Shown: positions 13,000-24,906 of the stretch, in pieces
Position numbering within the stretch: position 1 is the stretch's first letter
Layout of the letters: each line of letters begins with the position of its first letter
NCBI RefSeq assembly: GCF_963924675.1
Contig: NC_089224.1
Coordinates: forward strand, 44,001,158 to 44,065,157
Length of the DNA stretch: 64,000 bases
Source: Phocoena phocoena
Lineage: Eukaryota; Chordata; Mammalia; Artiodactyla; Phocoenidae
Direction: 5' to 3'
Notes under the pieces: model-generated
What the model was told of the DNA's origin: nothing
The model's input: the letters and a program-made list of their open reading frames with translations, nothing else
The model's database searches: none
Made by a program: the position numbers and the translations under genes

Positions 13000-13904
13000 A
13001 TGATAAGAAAAATGAGAAGACAGAAAAACACACAGGAGATGAAGGAACAAGATAAAATCCCACCAGACCTAACAAATGAATAGGAAATAGGCAGTCTACC
13101 TGAAAAAGAATTCAGAATAATCATAGTAAAGATGATCCAAAATCTTGGAAATAGAATAGAGAAAATGCAATAAATATTTAACAAGGAACTAGAAGAACTA
13201 AAGAGGAAACAAGCAGTGACGAACAACACAATAAATAAAATTAAAAATACTCTAGAAGGGATCAATAGCAGAATAACTGAGGCAGAAGAACGGATAAGTG
13301 ACCTGGAAGATAAAATAGTGGAAATAACTACTGCAGAGCAGAATAAAGAAAAAAGAATGAAAAGAAATGAGGACAGTCTCAGAGACCTCTGGGACAACAT
13401 TAAACGCACCAACATTCAAACTATAGGGGTTCCAGAAGAAGAGAAGAAAAAGAAAGGGACTGAGAAAATATTTGAAGAGATTATAGTTGAAAACTTCCCT
13501 AATATGGGAAAGGAAATAGTTAATCAAGTCCAGGAAGCACAGAGAGCCCCATACAGGATAAATCCAAGGAGAAATATGCCAAGGCACATATTAATCAAAC
13601 TGTCAAAAATTAAATACAAAGAAAAATATTAAAAGCAGCAAGGGAAAAACAACAAATAACACACAAGGGAATCCCCATAAGGTTAACAGCTGATCTTTCA
13701 GCAGAAACTCTGCAAGCCAGAAGGGACTGGCAGGACATATTTAAAGTGATGAAGGAGAAAAACCTGCAACCAAGATTACTCTATGCAGCAAGGATCTCAT
13801 TCAGATTTGATGGAGAAATTAAAACCTTTACAGACAAGGAAAAGCTGAGAGAGTTCAGCACCACCAAATCAGCTATACAACAAATGCTAAAGAATCTTCT
13901 CTAG
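13000..13904 (+). pseudogene. L1 ORF1 remnant (RNA-binding chaperone), broken
   Basis: ORF1p normally coats L1 RNA as a coiled-coil trimer with an RRM and a C-terminal domain. The start 'atgataag' at 13000 opens a frame with a lysine-rich N terminus, then a coiled-coil-like stretch (NKIKNTLEGINSRITEAEER, about 13224-13290), the 'IGVPEEE' segment of the RRM near 13420, and the conserved C-terminal region to a stop at 13902-13904. Breaks: stop codons at 13081-13083 and 13171-13173, and a one-base loss near 13620-13628 that shifts the frame and gives a stop at 13630-13632. The C-terminal third (about 13629-13901) is open in the shifted frame. Non-functional. Confidence 0.9.
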
Positions 13905-15362
13905 GCAAGAAACACAAGAGAAGGAAAAGACCTACAATAACAAACCCAAAACAATTAAGAAAATGGGAATAGGAACGTACATATCGATAATTACCTTAAA
14001 TGTAAATGGATTAAATGCTTCCACCAAAAGACACAGACTGGCTGAATGGATACAAAAACAAGACCCATATATATGCTGTCTACAAGAGACCCACTTCAGA
14101 CCTAGGGACACATACAGACTGAAAGTGAGGGGATGGAAAAAGATATTCCATGCAAATGGAAACCAAAAGAAAGCTGGAGTAGCAATTCTCATATCAGACA
14201 AAATAGACTTTAAAATAAAGACTATTAGAAGAGACAAAGAAGGACACTACATAATGATCAAGGATCGATCCAAGAAGAAGATATAACAATTGTAAATATT
14301 TATGCACCCAACATAGGAGCACCTCAATACATAAGGCAAATACTAACAGCCATAAAAGGGGAAATCGACAGTAACACATTCATAGTAGGGGCTTTAACAC
14401 CCCACTTTCACCAATGGACAGATCATCCAAAATGAAAATATATAAGGAAACACAGCTTTAAATGATACATTAAACAAGATGGACTTAACTGATATTTATA
14501 GGACATTCCATCCAAAACTAACAGAATACACATTTTTCTCAAGTGCTCATGGAACATTCTCCAGGATAGATCATATCTTGGGTCACAAATTAAGCCTTGG
14601 TAAATTTAACAAAATTGAAATTGTATCAAGTATCTTTTCCGACCACAACGCTATAAGACTAGATATCAATTACAGGAAAAGACCTGTACAAAATAAAAAC
14701 ACATGGAGGCTAAACAATACACTACTTAATAACAAAGTGATCACTGAAGAAATCAAAGAGGAAAAAAAAAAATACCTAGAAACAAATGACAATGGAGAAA
14801 CAAAGACCCGAAACCTATGGGATGCAGCAAAAGCAGTTCTAAGAGGGAAGTTTATAGCAATATAATCCTACCTTAAGAAACAGGAAACATCTCAAATAAA
14901 TAACCTAAATTTGCACCTAAAGCAATTAGAGGAAGAAGAAGAAAAAAAAAAAACCCCAAAGTTAGCAGAAGGAAAGAAATCATAAAGATCAGATCAGAAA
15001 TAAATGAAAAAGAAATAAAGGAAACAACAGCAAAGATCAATAAAACTAAAAGATGGTTCTTTGAGAAGATAAACAAAATTGATAAACCATTAGCCAGACT
15101 CATCAAGAAAAAAAGGGAAAAGACTCAAATAAATAGAATTAGATTTGAAAAAGGAGAAGTAACAACTGACACTGCAGAAATACAAAAGATCATGAAAGAT
15201 TACTACAAGCAACTGTATGCCAATAAAATGGACAACCTGGAACAAATGGACAAATTCTTAGAAATGCACAACCTGCCAAGACTGAATCAGGAAGAAATAG
15301 AAAATATGAACAGACCAATCACAGGCACTGAAATTGAAACTGTGATTAAAACTCTTCCAACA

Positions 15363-15555
15363 GGGCTTCCCTGGTGGCGCAGTGGTTGAGAGTCCACCTG
15401 CCGATGCAGGGGACGCAGGTTCGTGCCCCGGTCTGGGAAGATCCCACATACCACGGACTGGCTGGGCCCTTGGGTCATGGCTGCTGAGCCTGTGCTCTGC
15501 AACGGGAGAGGCCACAACAGTGAGAGGCCCGCGTAGAGCAAAAAAAAAAAAAAAA
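15363..15555 (+). mobile_element. CHR-type SINE, short form, inside L1 ORF2
   Basis: Full CHR short element with head 'ggcttccctggtggcgcagt', B-box-like 'ggttcgtgccc' near 15418-15428, and a 16-A tail. It is flanked by 'tcttccaaca' (15353-15362) and 'tctcccaaca' (15556-15565), a 10-bp duplication with one mismatch. It splits the ORF2 reverse-transcriptase region just before the 'KSPGPDGF' type block. Confidence 0.93.
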
Positions 15556-17474
15556 TCTCCCAACAATCAAAAGCCCAGGACCAGATGGCTTCACAGGCAA
15601 ATTCTATCAAACATTTAGAGAAGAGCTAACACCTATCTTCAAACTCTTCCAACATATAGCAGAGGGAGGAACACTCCCAAACTCATTCTACAAGGCCACC
15701 ATCACCCTAATACCAAAACCAGACAAAGATGTCACAAAGAAAGAAAACTACAGGCCAGTATCACTGACGAACATACATGCAAAAATCCTCAACAAAATAC
15801 TAGCAAACAGAATCCAACAGCACACTAAAAGGATCATACACCATGATCAAGTGAGGTTTATTCCAGGAATGCAAGGATTCTTCAATATACGCACATCAAT
15901 CAATGTGATACACCATATTAACAAATTGAAGGAGAAAAACCATATGGTCATCTCAATAAATGCAGAAAAAGCTTTTGACAAAATTCAACACCCATTTATG
16001 ATAAAAACCCTCTAGAAAGTAGGCATAGAGGGAACTTTACTCAACATAATAAAGGCCATATATGACAAACCCACAGCCAACATCGCCCTCAATGGTGAAA
16101 AACTGAAAGCATTTCCACTAAGATCAGGAACAAGACAAGGTTGCCCACTCTCACCAGTCTTATTCAACATAGTTTTGGAAGTTTTAGCCACATCAATCAG
16201 AGAAGAAAAGGAAATAAAAGGAATCCAAATCGGAAAAGAAGAAGTAAAGCTGTCACCGTTTGCAGATGACATGATACTATACATAGAGAATCCTCAAGAT
16301 GCTACCAGAAAACTACTGGAGCTAATCAATGAATTTGGTAAAGTAGCAGGATACAAAATTAATGCACAGAAATCTCTGGCATTCCTATACACTAATGATG
16401 AAAAATCTGAAAGTGAAATCAAGAAAACACTCCCATTTACCATTGCAACAAAAAGAATAAAATATCTAGGAATAAACCTACCTAAGGAGACAAAAGACCT
16501 GTATGCAGAAAATTATAAGACACTGATGAAAGAAATTAAAGATGATACAAATAGATGGAGAGATATACCATGTTCTTGGATTGGAAGAATTAACATTGGG
16601 AAAATGACTCTACTACCCAAAGCAATCTACAGATTCAGTACAATCCCTATCAAACTACCACTGGCATTTTTCACAGAACTAGAACAGAAAATTTCACAAT
16701 TTGTATGGAAACACAAAAGACCCCGAATAGCCACAGCAATCTTGAGAACGAAAAATGGAGCTGGAGTAATCAGGCTCCCTGACTTCAGACTATACTACAA
16801 GGCTACAGTAATCAAGACAGTATGGTACTGGCACAAAAACAGAAATATAGATCAATGGAACAGGATCGAAAGCCCAGAGATAAACCCACCCACATACAGT
16901 CACCTTGTCTTTGATAAAGGATGCAGGAATGTACAGTGGAGAAAGGACAGCCTCTTCAATAAGTGGTGCGGGGAAAACTGGACAGGTACATGTAAAAGTA
17001 TGAGATTAGAACACTCCCTAACACCATACACAAAAATAAACTCAAAATGGATTAAAGACCTAAATGTAAGGCCAGAAACTATCAAACTCTTAGAGGGAAA
17101 CATAGGGAGAACACTCTATGACATAAATCACAGCAAGATCCTTTTTGACCCACCTCCTAGAGAAATGGAAATAAAAACAAAAGTAAACTAATGGGCCGTA
17201 ATGAAACTTCAAACTTTTTGCACAGCAAAAGAAACCATAAACAAGATGAGAAGACAATCCTCAGAATGGGAGAAAATATTTGCAAATGAAACAACTGACA
17301 AAGGATTAATCTCCAAAATTTACAAGCAGCTCATGCAGCTCAATAACGAAAAAGCAAACAACCCAATCCAAAAATGGGCAGAAAACCTAAATAGACATTT
17401 CTCCAAAGAAGATATACAGACTGCCAACAAACACATGAAAGATTGTTCAACATCATTAATCATTAGAGAAATGC

Positions 17475-17505
17475 GTGCTCGCTTCGGCAGCACATATACT
17501 AAAAT
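17475..17505 (+). pseudogene. RNU6: U6 snRNA 5'-end fragment inserted in L1 ORF2
   Basis: The 31 bases from 'gtgctcgcttcggcagcaca' onward match the first 31 nt of mammalian U6 spliceosomal RNA (5' stem-loop and the start of the central region), then homology stops. On both sides lies an exact 16-bp copy of L1 sequence, 'atcattagagaaatgc' (17459-17474 and 17504-17519), whose last two U6-matching bases overlap the second copy. The repeat period is 45 bp, or 15 codons, so the ORF2 frame runs straight through. There is no poly(A), no upstream snRNA promoter and no remaining U6, so this is not a functional snRNA gene. Origin is either template switching during L1 reverse transcription or insertion of a 3'-truncated U6 cDNA with a target-site duplication; both are inference. 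Confidence 0.88.
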
Positions 17506-17932
17506 CATTAGAGAAATGCAAATCAAAACTACCCTGAGATATCATCTCACACCGGTCAGAATGGCCATCATCAAAAAATCTACAAACAATAAATGCTGGA
17601 GAGGGTGTGGACAAAAGGGAACACTCTTGCACTGCTGGTGGGAATGTGAATTGGTACAGCCACTATGGAGAACAGTATGGAGGTTCCTTAAAAAACTACA
17701 AATAGAACTACCATATGACCCAGCAATCCCACTACTGGGCATATACCCTGAGAAAACCATAATTCAAAAAGAGTCATGTACCAAAATGTTCATTGCAGCT
17801 CTATTTACAATAGCCAGGAGGTGGAAATAACCTAAGTGTCCATCATCGGATGAATGGATAAAGAAGATGTGGCACATATATACAATGGAATATTACTCAG
17901 CCATAAAAAGAAACAAATTGAGCTATTTGTAA

Positions 17933-18389
17933 TGAGGTGGATGGACCTAGAGTCTGTCATACAGAGTGAAGTAAGTCAGAAAGAGAAAGACAAATACCGT
18001 ATGGTAACATATATATATGGAATTTAAGGGAAAAAATGTCATGAAGAACCTAGGGGTAAGATAGGAATAAAGACAGAGATCTACTAGAGAATGGACTTGA
18101 GGATATGGGGAGGGGGAAGGGTAAGCTGTGACATAGTGAGAGAGTGCCATGGACATATATACAGTACCATACGTAAAATAGATAGCTAGTGGGAAGCAGT
18201 CGCATAGCACAGGGTGATCAGCTCCGTGCTTTGTGACCACCTAGAGGGGTGGGATAGGGAGGGTGGGAGGGAGGGAGACGCAAGAGGGAAAAGATATGGG
18301 AACATATGTATATGTATAACTGATTCACTTTGTTATAAAGCAGAAACTAACACATCATTGTAAAGCAATTATACTCCAATAAAGAGGTA
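17933..18389 (+). other. L1 3' UTR with poly(A) signal
   Basis: Sequence after the ORF2 end, containing the G-rich stretch 'ggggtgggatagggagggtg' near 18246-18265 (a purine-rich tract is usual in L1 3' UTRs) and the 'aataaa' signal at 18378-18383. Nearly the same terminal sequence recurs at 4447-4574 and, reversed, at 40493-40918. Confidence 0.85.
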
Positions 18390-18413
18390 AAAAGAAAGAA
18401 AGAAAGAAAGAAA
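18390..18413. repeat. (AAAG)n tail of L1
   Basis: Five or so 'aaag' units follow the L1 3' UTR. It probably arose from the poly(A) tail by slippage, and it merges into the 3' target-site duplication. Confidence 0.85.
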
Positions 18414-18420
18414 ATATCAG

Positions 18421-20049
18421 TTTCTACCTATGAATATTGCAGATATTGATTACTTTAACACTTCAGTGAAACATAATTTTTGAGGACAGGGAGTGCTTTT
18501 ATAAAGACAGATAGAGATAATATGCTTGAAATTTTACTAGCTCTAGTTTGTGTATTATATTTTTATGAGTCAAGAATTCAATGGGGATATCTAGCATTTA
18601 TATACAAATTAAGAAATACAAATTTCTGTTACATAGTTACTATTTTTGTAGCACAAAGCATACTACAGCATTTTGACATGATTTAAGGGAATTACAGTTT
18701 TACTGCTTTGAGTTTAAATAAGAAAAATAAATCAGATAGCTAAAAATTACGTTAACTTATCGGTCACATTATTTTTTAAAAAACCCTCAGAATTATCCTA
18801 AAATGTTCTGTATTTGTAATGTACAATTTTTCTGTTTCAACAATAAACTCTCAAAAATGTATTTTTGATTTTGTGTTAATGGAAGTTTTCTTTTGGTTCA
18901 AAGGAAACATTGGTAGTAGCATGAACACCTGAAAGTACAGCAGGCGTTATAATGGGGTGGATGTTGCTGCTACAGTTGTAGTTAAAATGGGTGCTTGTCA
19001 GCTTCATACTAACGAATTAGCAATAAATAACATGTATGGTAACTCTAGGAGGGAATATACTATTGTCTAGTACAGATAAATACATATATAATATAAACTG
19101 TGTGCCTGAGACAAAAAAATACTGCAAATCACATGCACTATACAGTTATACACTCTCTGCAGCAATATTGCAACCAGAGAACAATACGTAGTTTTAAAAG
19201 TTACCTTCAGTGAAACACTCCTACTTCCATCAATTTTATCGCAACCAATCACCATATTCTGTGGATGGCTGTGCTGACATTAGAATCCTTTCTCTTTCTC
19301 TAGTCAAAATGTTTTATATGTTTTTTGTCATTTTATTAATTTCCTGCTTTGGGAGTAATTTTACTGTCAATTCATGAGAACTTTGAAATGTCATGAAACT
19401 TTTGGAAAGTAGAGTACTAACAATTAAAATTTAACCCAGAAGTACTTCTGACAGTATCATTTGAATGTGCAATCTCTGCATATAACATAAGTGAAGGCAA
19501 GGGGAAAAAATCTGTAAAATGAATAGAGTTTTGACAGCAAATATTCATAGTATACAGCACATACTTATATATGTCATAGTAGTAGCTTCTGTAACATACC
19601 AATGCATTGGAAAATGAAATGCACAGAGACATGAAGCTATGAGGTGGTGCAGACTGTCATTTTTCATGTTAACAGAGTATTTTGTCAGCCTTATCCAGCA
19701 AAAACTCTGATGTAGAAAACAACATTTCTAACAGATCTGTCACCCTCTGTCCTTCCTTTTTATTTTGCATACGCATCTCACAGTTCTCTAAAGGGTTTGT
19801 CTGCCCATTTAGCCCTTCATGAAATCCCTGAGCTGCCTTTTTCATCTGGAGCCTCCATGCACAACTGTGAATACTCCATCTTACATCTCACCTGACAGGT
19901 GAGGCTTCCCCAAATCCCGGGTACTGTTAGAGGACTTGAGGAATCCTCTGTAAGAAGGAAATCATGAGAGCAGAAGGAAATATCTGTTCTCAAGAGAAGT
20001 CCCTGAAGAAAAAAATCAATCGTGTGAATTAAAAAGCTTTTGATGAATA
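18421..20049. other. Intergenic DNA, no gene seen
   Basis: AT-rich, no supported gene, no repeat I can name. Open frames here are all under 85 codons with no recognisable motifs. Confidence 0.45.
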
Positions 20050-21000
20050 AATAATACATATGCAATAAATTAATTAACCAATTTTCAAGTCAGGCTTAGT
20101 ATAGCATTCTAGAGTTAGCTAGCATTGCATCAATCAAAATGTAATCATTTGGTTTTGCTTCATATGATTTTCAAATACAAAATGACTGTGCCAGTTGAAG
20201 GCTACCATTTAAGAGACTATAATAGCCAAAACCAGGTGGTTGGGCATTTGCTTTCCAATGTACAAACCAAAGACTAAAACAAGTATTTCTTCATAAACAC
20301 TATGACCACTGTATTTAATAATGTTGACATTTACATAAATGGATTGTAGTGTAGTTGTCGAACATATATTGGGATGACGCCATAATCCTGTTTTAATTAG
20401 ATGGATGTTGTGAGCATAGAAAAATCACAAGCTGCACTCCCTGTGGTGATGCCATACTGGCAAGGAATCAATCACCACGGCTCTGGTTGCCATAGAAACT
20501 GATAGCTTCTGCACCACCATCTAAGTGGCAAATGATTGGTGGTATACTCATAACACAGGGAGAGCAATGAGTTTTTCTATCCTGTCCAGCAGCTGTGCCA
20601 GAGAGTTAATTAAAAGCAGAGAACATGAAACAAATCTAAATCTGTGAAGAAATGAAATGTACAGTACAAATTGAATTCCCGTGTTGAACAGAAATTAATA
20701 TGCAGCGCAAACCACAGAGCTGCCTGAACAAGCAGCAGCTGGGAATCTTGGGAAATGCTGCCTCTGAGGCAGTTAGAGCTGAAATGTGGAGAGGGCACCT
20801 CCTTATCTTATTACCTAAACAAGCACTTTGTTCAGTATTTGTGTTGACTGATGCATGCAAATTGAAGCCTCAAATGTTGAGTTCCTGTTTCTAAGCAGGA
20901 AGGACAAAGCTTAACTAAGATTTAATTAACAAACGGTTAGCAACTGCAGTTTATCAGCTGTGAACACAGTGTAAGTAAATGTTTCTACTTCTGTACTAGA
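20050..21000. promoter_or_regulatory. Possible conserved regulatory block (inferred)
   Basis: Unique, repeat-free sequence of balanced composition, clustered with recognisable transcription-factor-like sites: an RFX X-box 'gttgccatagaaac' at 20486-20499, an octamer 'atgcaaat' at 20855-20862, and several homeodomain-type 'taatta' cores (for example near 20608 and 20922). No open frame of note. This combination is typical of developmental enhancers in gene deserts, but nothing here proves conservation or activity. Confidence 0.3.
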
Positions 21001-22685
21001 ATTCACCAGACAACCTCTGTGAAAGTCAATGTGTTTTTATTGATAAGCCACAAATTCGGAATTCGTATTTCAAATATTACAAGCTGAGGAGCAAGTATCT
21101 GAAATGCTTTCCTAAGAAGTAAGAGAAGCTTGACATAGAAATAAAGTTTATTTTCTTTTTTCCATAGAATGAGCTACAACAGATCAGGCATGAAATATTT
21201 AACTAGAGAGAGTCATGATTTCTTGGTTCAGTCCACACCCATTCTAGGATTTCAGTAGTATCATTTGGAAAAGCTAGTGCTCCAGTAACCTGTTCTCTGC
21301 GTGAAGCCAACCACTCCCACTGGGCAAGTAGAACAACCCAGAGAACCACACCATGTATCTCTATAACTGCCAAGTATGTGTGTTTATAAGGAATAGAGGA
21401 AAGAATAACATCTTAGATCATGCAATTTACCCTTCTCCCCCAACTAGGACAAAATCAGGAAGTGAGCATGGCTAATTATGGAAGAGCAAAAAATGGAGAA
21501 CTTCAGAGTTTATATCATTATGACACATATGCACTTAATGCCCACCTAATGAACTGCTAGAGTTTTTTCTTTTATCAAGATGTATTTTCCTCTATTTAGT
21601 CCTCTATTTCTAATGGCGATTGAATTGCTTATCTAAGAAGTATTTACCCAATTCTTCCAACAACCCATTTTATTTTCCAGGGTGATAAAACAACAAGAAA
21701 GCAAACACCATGCTTCCATATTATACTTGCTTATGATGGACACATCTGTATGAAACAGATTTTCATATATAGTTAAGAACTACTTGGTTTGAAAATATAT
21801 ATATGTCCATGGCATATGGAGCAAAGTTCTGAAGCAGCTTTTTCAAGAGGAGTTTTGTACACTTTGAAGACCATGAATAGGTTTCCAACAACTGGTCGAA
21901 CCAATGCTATTTTAAGAGAAAGACTTCAATCTGACATAAGATGGGAGAGATGAATGAAAATGTTATTGAAATAAAGGGAGGAGGAGTTTCCAATATTATT
22001 CTAACTGTACCATTTTAAATATAGCCAAGTTAATTATACCATGCCTATTATAATCTCTGAGTAGAATCACTAATAATCATTAGTAGGAAAACCATCTGAT
22101 GTCTTCATGGAAGTGAGTATCTGAATACATGAAAAGAAGACTTTTTAAAAAGTACATAGTGTCCAAAAATACTGAAATATGGTGTTAGAATGTACAAAAT
22201 AAAAAGTTTAAGTAGTTAATGTGTAAGGCTAGAAATTTGTATGGTAAATATATCTTTAAGTAGACATTTCAAAATGGAGTTCAAAAAATTTTAATGCTGA
22301 TGAAAATATTCCTTTAAATTCACAGATGTAGGAAGTTTCAAGGTAAATGTATATTTTCAAATATTCTATGTGGTTAGAACCCATTATATCTGGTGTTAGG
22401 GTCATATAATGGGATTTTATGAATCATGAAATAGCAATTTCTGTGGTTAATAACACTAAGGATAAAATTCTTGAATCCATATCCCTTTTCCCATTGTCAT
22501 TGTCCTGACTTATGTCTCTATAATCTCTGATTTGAGTTTTTATTATTGTCCCCTAACTGATATCCTTGGAGTGCCATTTTCATCTTTACGTGGAGAGGAG
22601 GGGATTGATATGTTTCACTTGATAAACCTCTACAGGTGTTTTGAGAATTGTGTTTCATTTTACCCACCATACCCAGATGAGAACA
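21001..22685. other. Intergenic DNA, no gene seen
   Basis: AT-rich, no gene recognised. The piece around 22460-22610 has a weak likeness to L2 body sequence, but not enough to call. Confidence 0.4.
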
Positions 22686-22689
22686 AGGG

Positions 22690-22880
22690 CTCTAAAGGAG
22701 TGTAATCCAACCCGCGCATTTACCAAAATCAACTAGAAAACTTGAAAAAAGGTAAGAGAGAGAGAGAGAGCTTGAGTGCTGGCTGGCAGATTCCCAGGAT
22801 ACTGTAAATCCTGATCTAGTGGTTCTGCATAGCACTGAGCATTCAAAATTTTAATAACTTTCACAAGTGAATCTGAAGAG
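22690..22880. mobile_element. Possible MER5-like DNA transposon relic
   Basis: The order 'atttaccaaaatcaactag', 'gattcccaggatactgtaaa', 'ctgatctagtggttctgca', 'taactttcacaagtgaatct' resembles a decayed MER5A/B element (hAT-Charlie MITE). It contains a (GA)7 run at about 22755-22770. Divergence makes this uncertain. Confidence 0.35.
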
Positions 22881-24333
22881 CAAAATCACTTTAGAAAAAG
22901 AGACAAAAACTTAGCCTTAACCAATTCTGACATCTCTTGATCTTTCAACCAGTTTTACTGATGACCATTTCATCTGGGGAGAATTATGGTGAAGTCCCAT
23001 AATTTGTATAAGTGATACTAATCTTGTTACCCTCTTAGTCAATTTTTTAAACCATTTTGGTGTGACTGACGTTATGAGAATAACAGTAAGCAAAGGATCT
23101 TTTCTTCATAAATTTACAAGATTTTACTGACTCCCCAGAACCATCCCTGATAAAATAACCCCTCCTTTATATACTCTAGGTTACATATATGGCCTTCTCA
23201 GAGTTTCTTCTGACTTGCACTTTGCCTTATGCACGTAGTGAAATTTTAGTTGTTATCATTATTATTTATTATATGTAAGATCCTTTATATAAAGACTTTA
23301 GTTACAAATATCTTTAGATCTAAGTATCAGGAAATAAAGCTTTGTTTCTCCTGAAAAATAAATCATATGCATTTGTAAAAGAATGTTAATTAAAGTGCAA
23401 CCATTTTATTCTCGGTGTCAAGTGAAGCCCCCAAAGTGATATATGCCATATACTAAATTGAAGTACAAGACCACTGTGAATGACTTGCAAAATAAGTCTG
23501 TGGAAAACCTGTCCTGCAACTCTGAGCTTCTTCATCACAAGTTGGGAAGTAGGATGTCAACGGGTGATTCTTTGAAGAAAGTTGGTTGTGTGTGACCCCA
23601 TCCCATAACTGGGTTTCTCCTCTCATTTCTATTCAAAGTAGAAAAACTTTAAGGAGACCTTTTGGAGAAAGTATAATGTTTCCCCGGAAATGTGGAAGCA
23701 AAAGTCAACTGATACCCTAACAAGCCTAGGAAGTCTCAAGGATAAGAGACTGGAAGGCTAATCATTCTCACAATAGAACAGAGAGATGGCCATGTCAGGC
23801 CAGATGTTGTCAGAGCAAATTATATATGAAAGCTTCCTGTGGACCAGATGTAGACTACATACCATAGAAAGCTGGTATGGGGCTGTCTTAGAGACTGACC
23901 CAAAATATTGCACAGGGGGCAAGGAGCAAGGTAACTTAGATATTTCTTGAATGAAAGAATAAATATGTCCCTTCTCCAGCAATGCAAGCGTTCTGAAAAC
24001 CCACAAAATGTCCCACAAGAAAATGAATCATTTTAAAACACCTGTGAGACTCAGAGAGCTTGACACATAATTACAGCTTTAGTCAAGTAAGAAATTCTTT
24101 GTCCTTCTCTCCTTTTGTCCAGCATCTGTACCTCAACAGATCCTGAAGCTAGATTTACCTCTAATATTTAAGGGTTCCAAGAAATATCATATGTCTAAAG
24201 AATTATCTATGAATTAAAGGAAAAAGCTCTTAGATAAAATATGTTCTGTTATTTTAACTGACAAATATATATTCTTAAATATATGAGGGACCAGAGTTGA
24301 ATTTAGAATTCTTAATATCCTTTTAGTCCATTG
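22881..24333. other. Intergenic DNA, no gene seen
   Basis: No gene or clear repeat recognised. The minus-strand open frame at 23758-24018 has no recognisable motif. Confidence 0.4.
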
Positions 24334-24848
24334 CTAGAAACTGGCAGAATATAGAAAGTCCACCGTTGGTCTCCTGATGTATTGGGAAAGCATATAGCCT
24401 GTCTCTCTTCTCATCTGACCCCAGCTCCTTTCAGCACCATGAGGAATCTCACAAATACACATACAAATACCCAAGACCAAACGTCCATCTTTCATCCTCA
24501 CTGCTACAGACAACTGGACCGTGGCCACCCCCCAATCTAAGGCGTGATCACAGCAGCAGAGCAGCCCTCTTAGGAGGGCTACCCCTAGGGAAGAGCCCTG
24601 CACAGACCATGGGATCAGGCTTGGCATCATTTGGGCAAAGAATAACAGGGTCCTGCATACTTCTAGCATAGTGAGGCTAGAGAATGCTGGTTCGTAAACA
24701 GTATTCCTCCTTGCTCTGGATAATCTCTCTGTCCCATGTGGCTGGACAAGACTAGGAGATAGCCAATAATGGGACTCTGTAAAGCACAGGATCCAGAGTA
24801 AGAGCTCCCATTCCTGGGTCTAAGGGAAAAACTGTCTGGAAGAATCAA
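24334..24848. other. GC-richer segment of unknown nature
   Basis: About 500 bp with clearly higher GC than its surroundings. It carries back-to-back minus-strand open frames (24334-24669, 111 codons; 24663-24848, 61 codons) without recognisable domains. It could be an old LTR or another repeat, or unique sequence. I cannot identify it. Confidence 0.3.
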
Positions 24849-24878
24849 TGACCATTGTTAGCATGATGAAGACTAGAA

Positions 24879-24906
24879 ACACACACACACACACACACAC
24901 ACACAC
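24879..24906. repeat. (CA)n microsatellite
   Basis: About 13 uninterrupted CA/AC units. Confidence 0.95.

Larger units (their letters stand above)
13963..17932 (+). pseudogene. L1 ORF2 remnant (endonuclease and reverse transcriptase), broken
   Basis: ORF2p nicks target DNA and reverse-transcribes RNA. The frame opens with the endonuclease start 'MGIGTYISIITLNVNGLN' and the 'CCLQETHF' motif (about 14068-14091), and continues with endonuclease pieces to 14865. The RT active-site 'FADD' is at 16259-16270, and the cysteine-rich C-terminal motif (C-x3-C-x7-H-x4-C, 'CWRGC...HCWWEC') is near 17594-17652. Disruptions: one-base loss near 14262, stops at 14863, 16013, 17189 and 17828, and a CHR SINE at 15363-15555. 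The longest intact piece runs 16016-17188. A 45-bp in-frame insertion derived from U6 snRNA sits at 17459-17503. The end at 17932 is the first stop after the last conserved 'YSAIK' block. Confidence 0.92.
10819..18407 (+). mobile_element. Full-length LINE-1 (young cetartiodactyl type)
   Basis: Complete L1: about 2.2-kb 5' UTR (10819-12999), ORF1 (13000-13904), ORF2 (13963-17932), 3' UTR and an (AAAG)n-rich tail. It is flanked by a 13-bp duplication with one mismatch (10806-10818 and 18408-18420). Two CHR SINEs (12158-12376, 15363-15555) landed in it later; removing them leaves roughly 7.2 kb. Both ORFs carry stops and frameshifts, so this copy cannot move on its own. The poly(A) signal 'aataaa' lies at 18378-18383. 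Two 5'-truncated relatives with near-identical 3' ends sit at 4447-4574 and, reversed, at 40493-40918, showing that this subfamily was active in the lineage. Confidence 0.95.

Noticed and set aside
16175..17191. 338-codon frame as a host reverse-transcriptase gene
   Set aside because: It is a middle piece of L1 ORF2, with in-frame stops just outside it and the rest of ORF2 on both sides.
17475..17505. A working U6 snRNA gene
   Set aside because: Only the first 31 nt are present, with no snRNA promoter and no 3' half.
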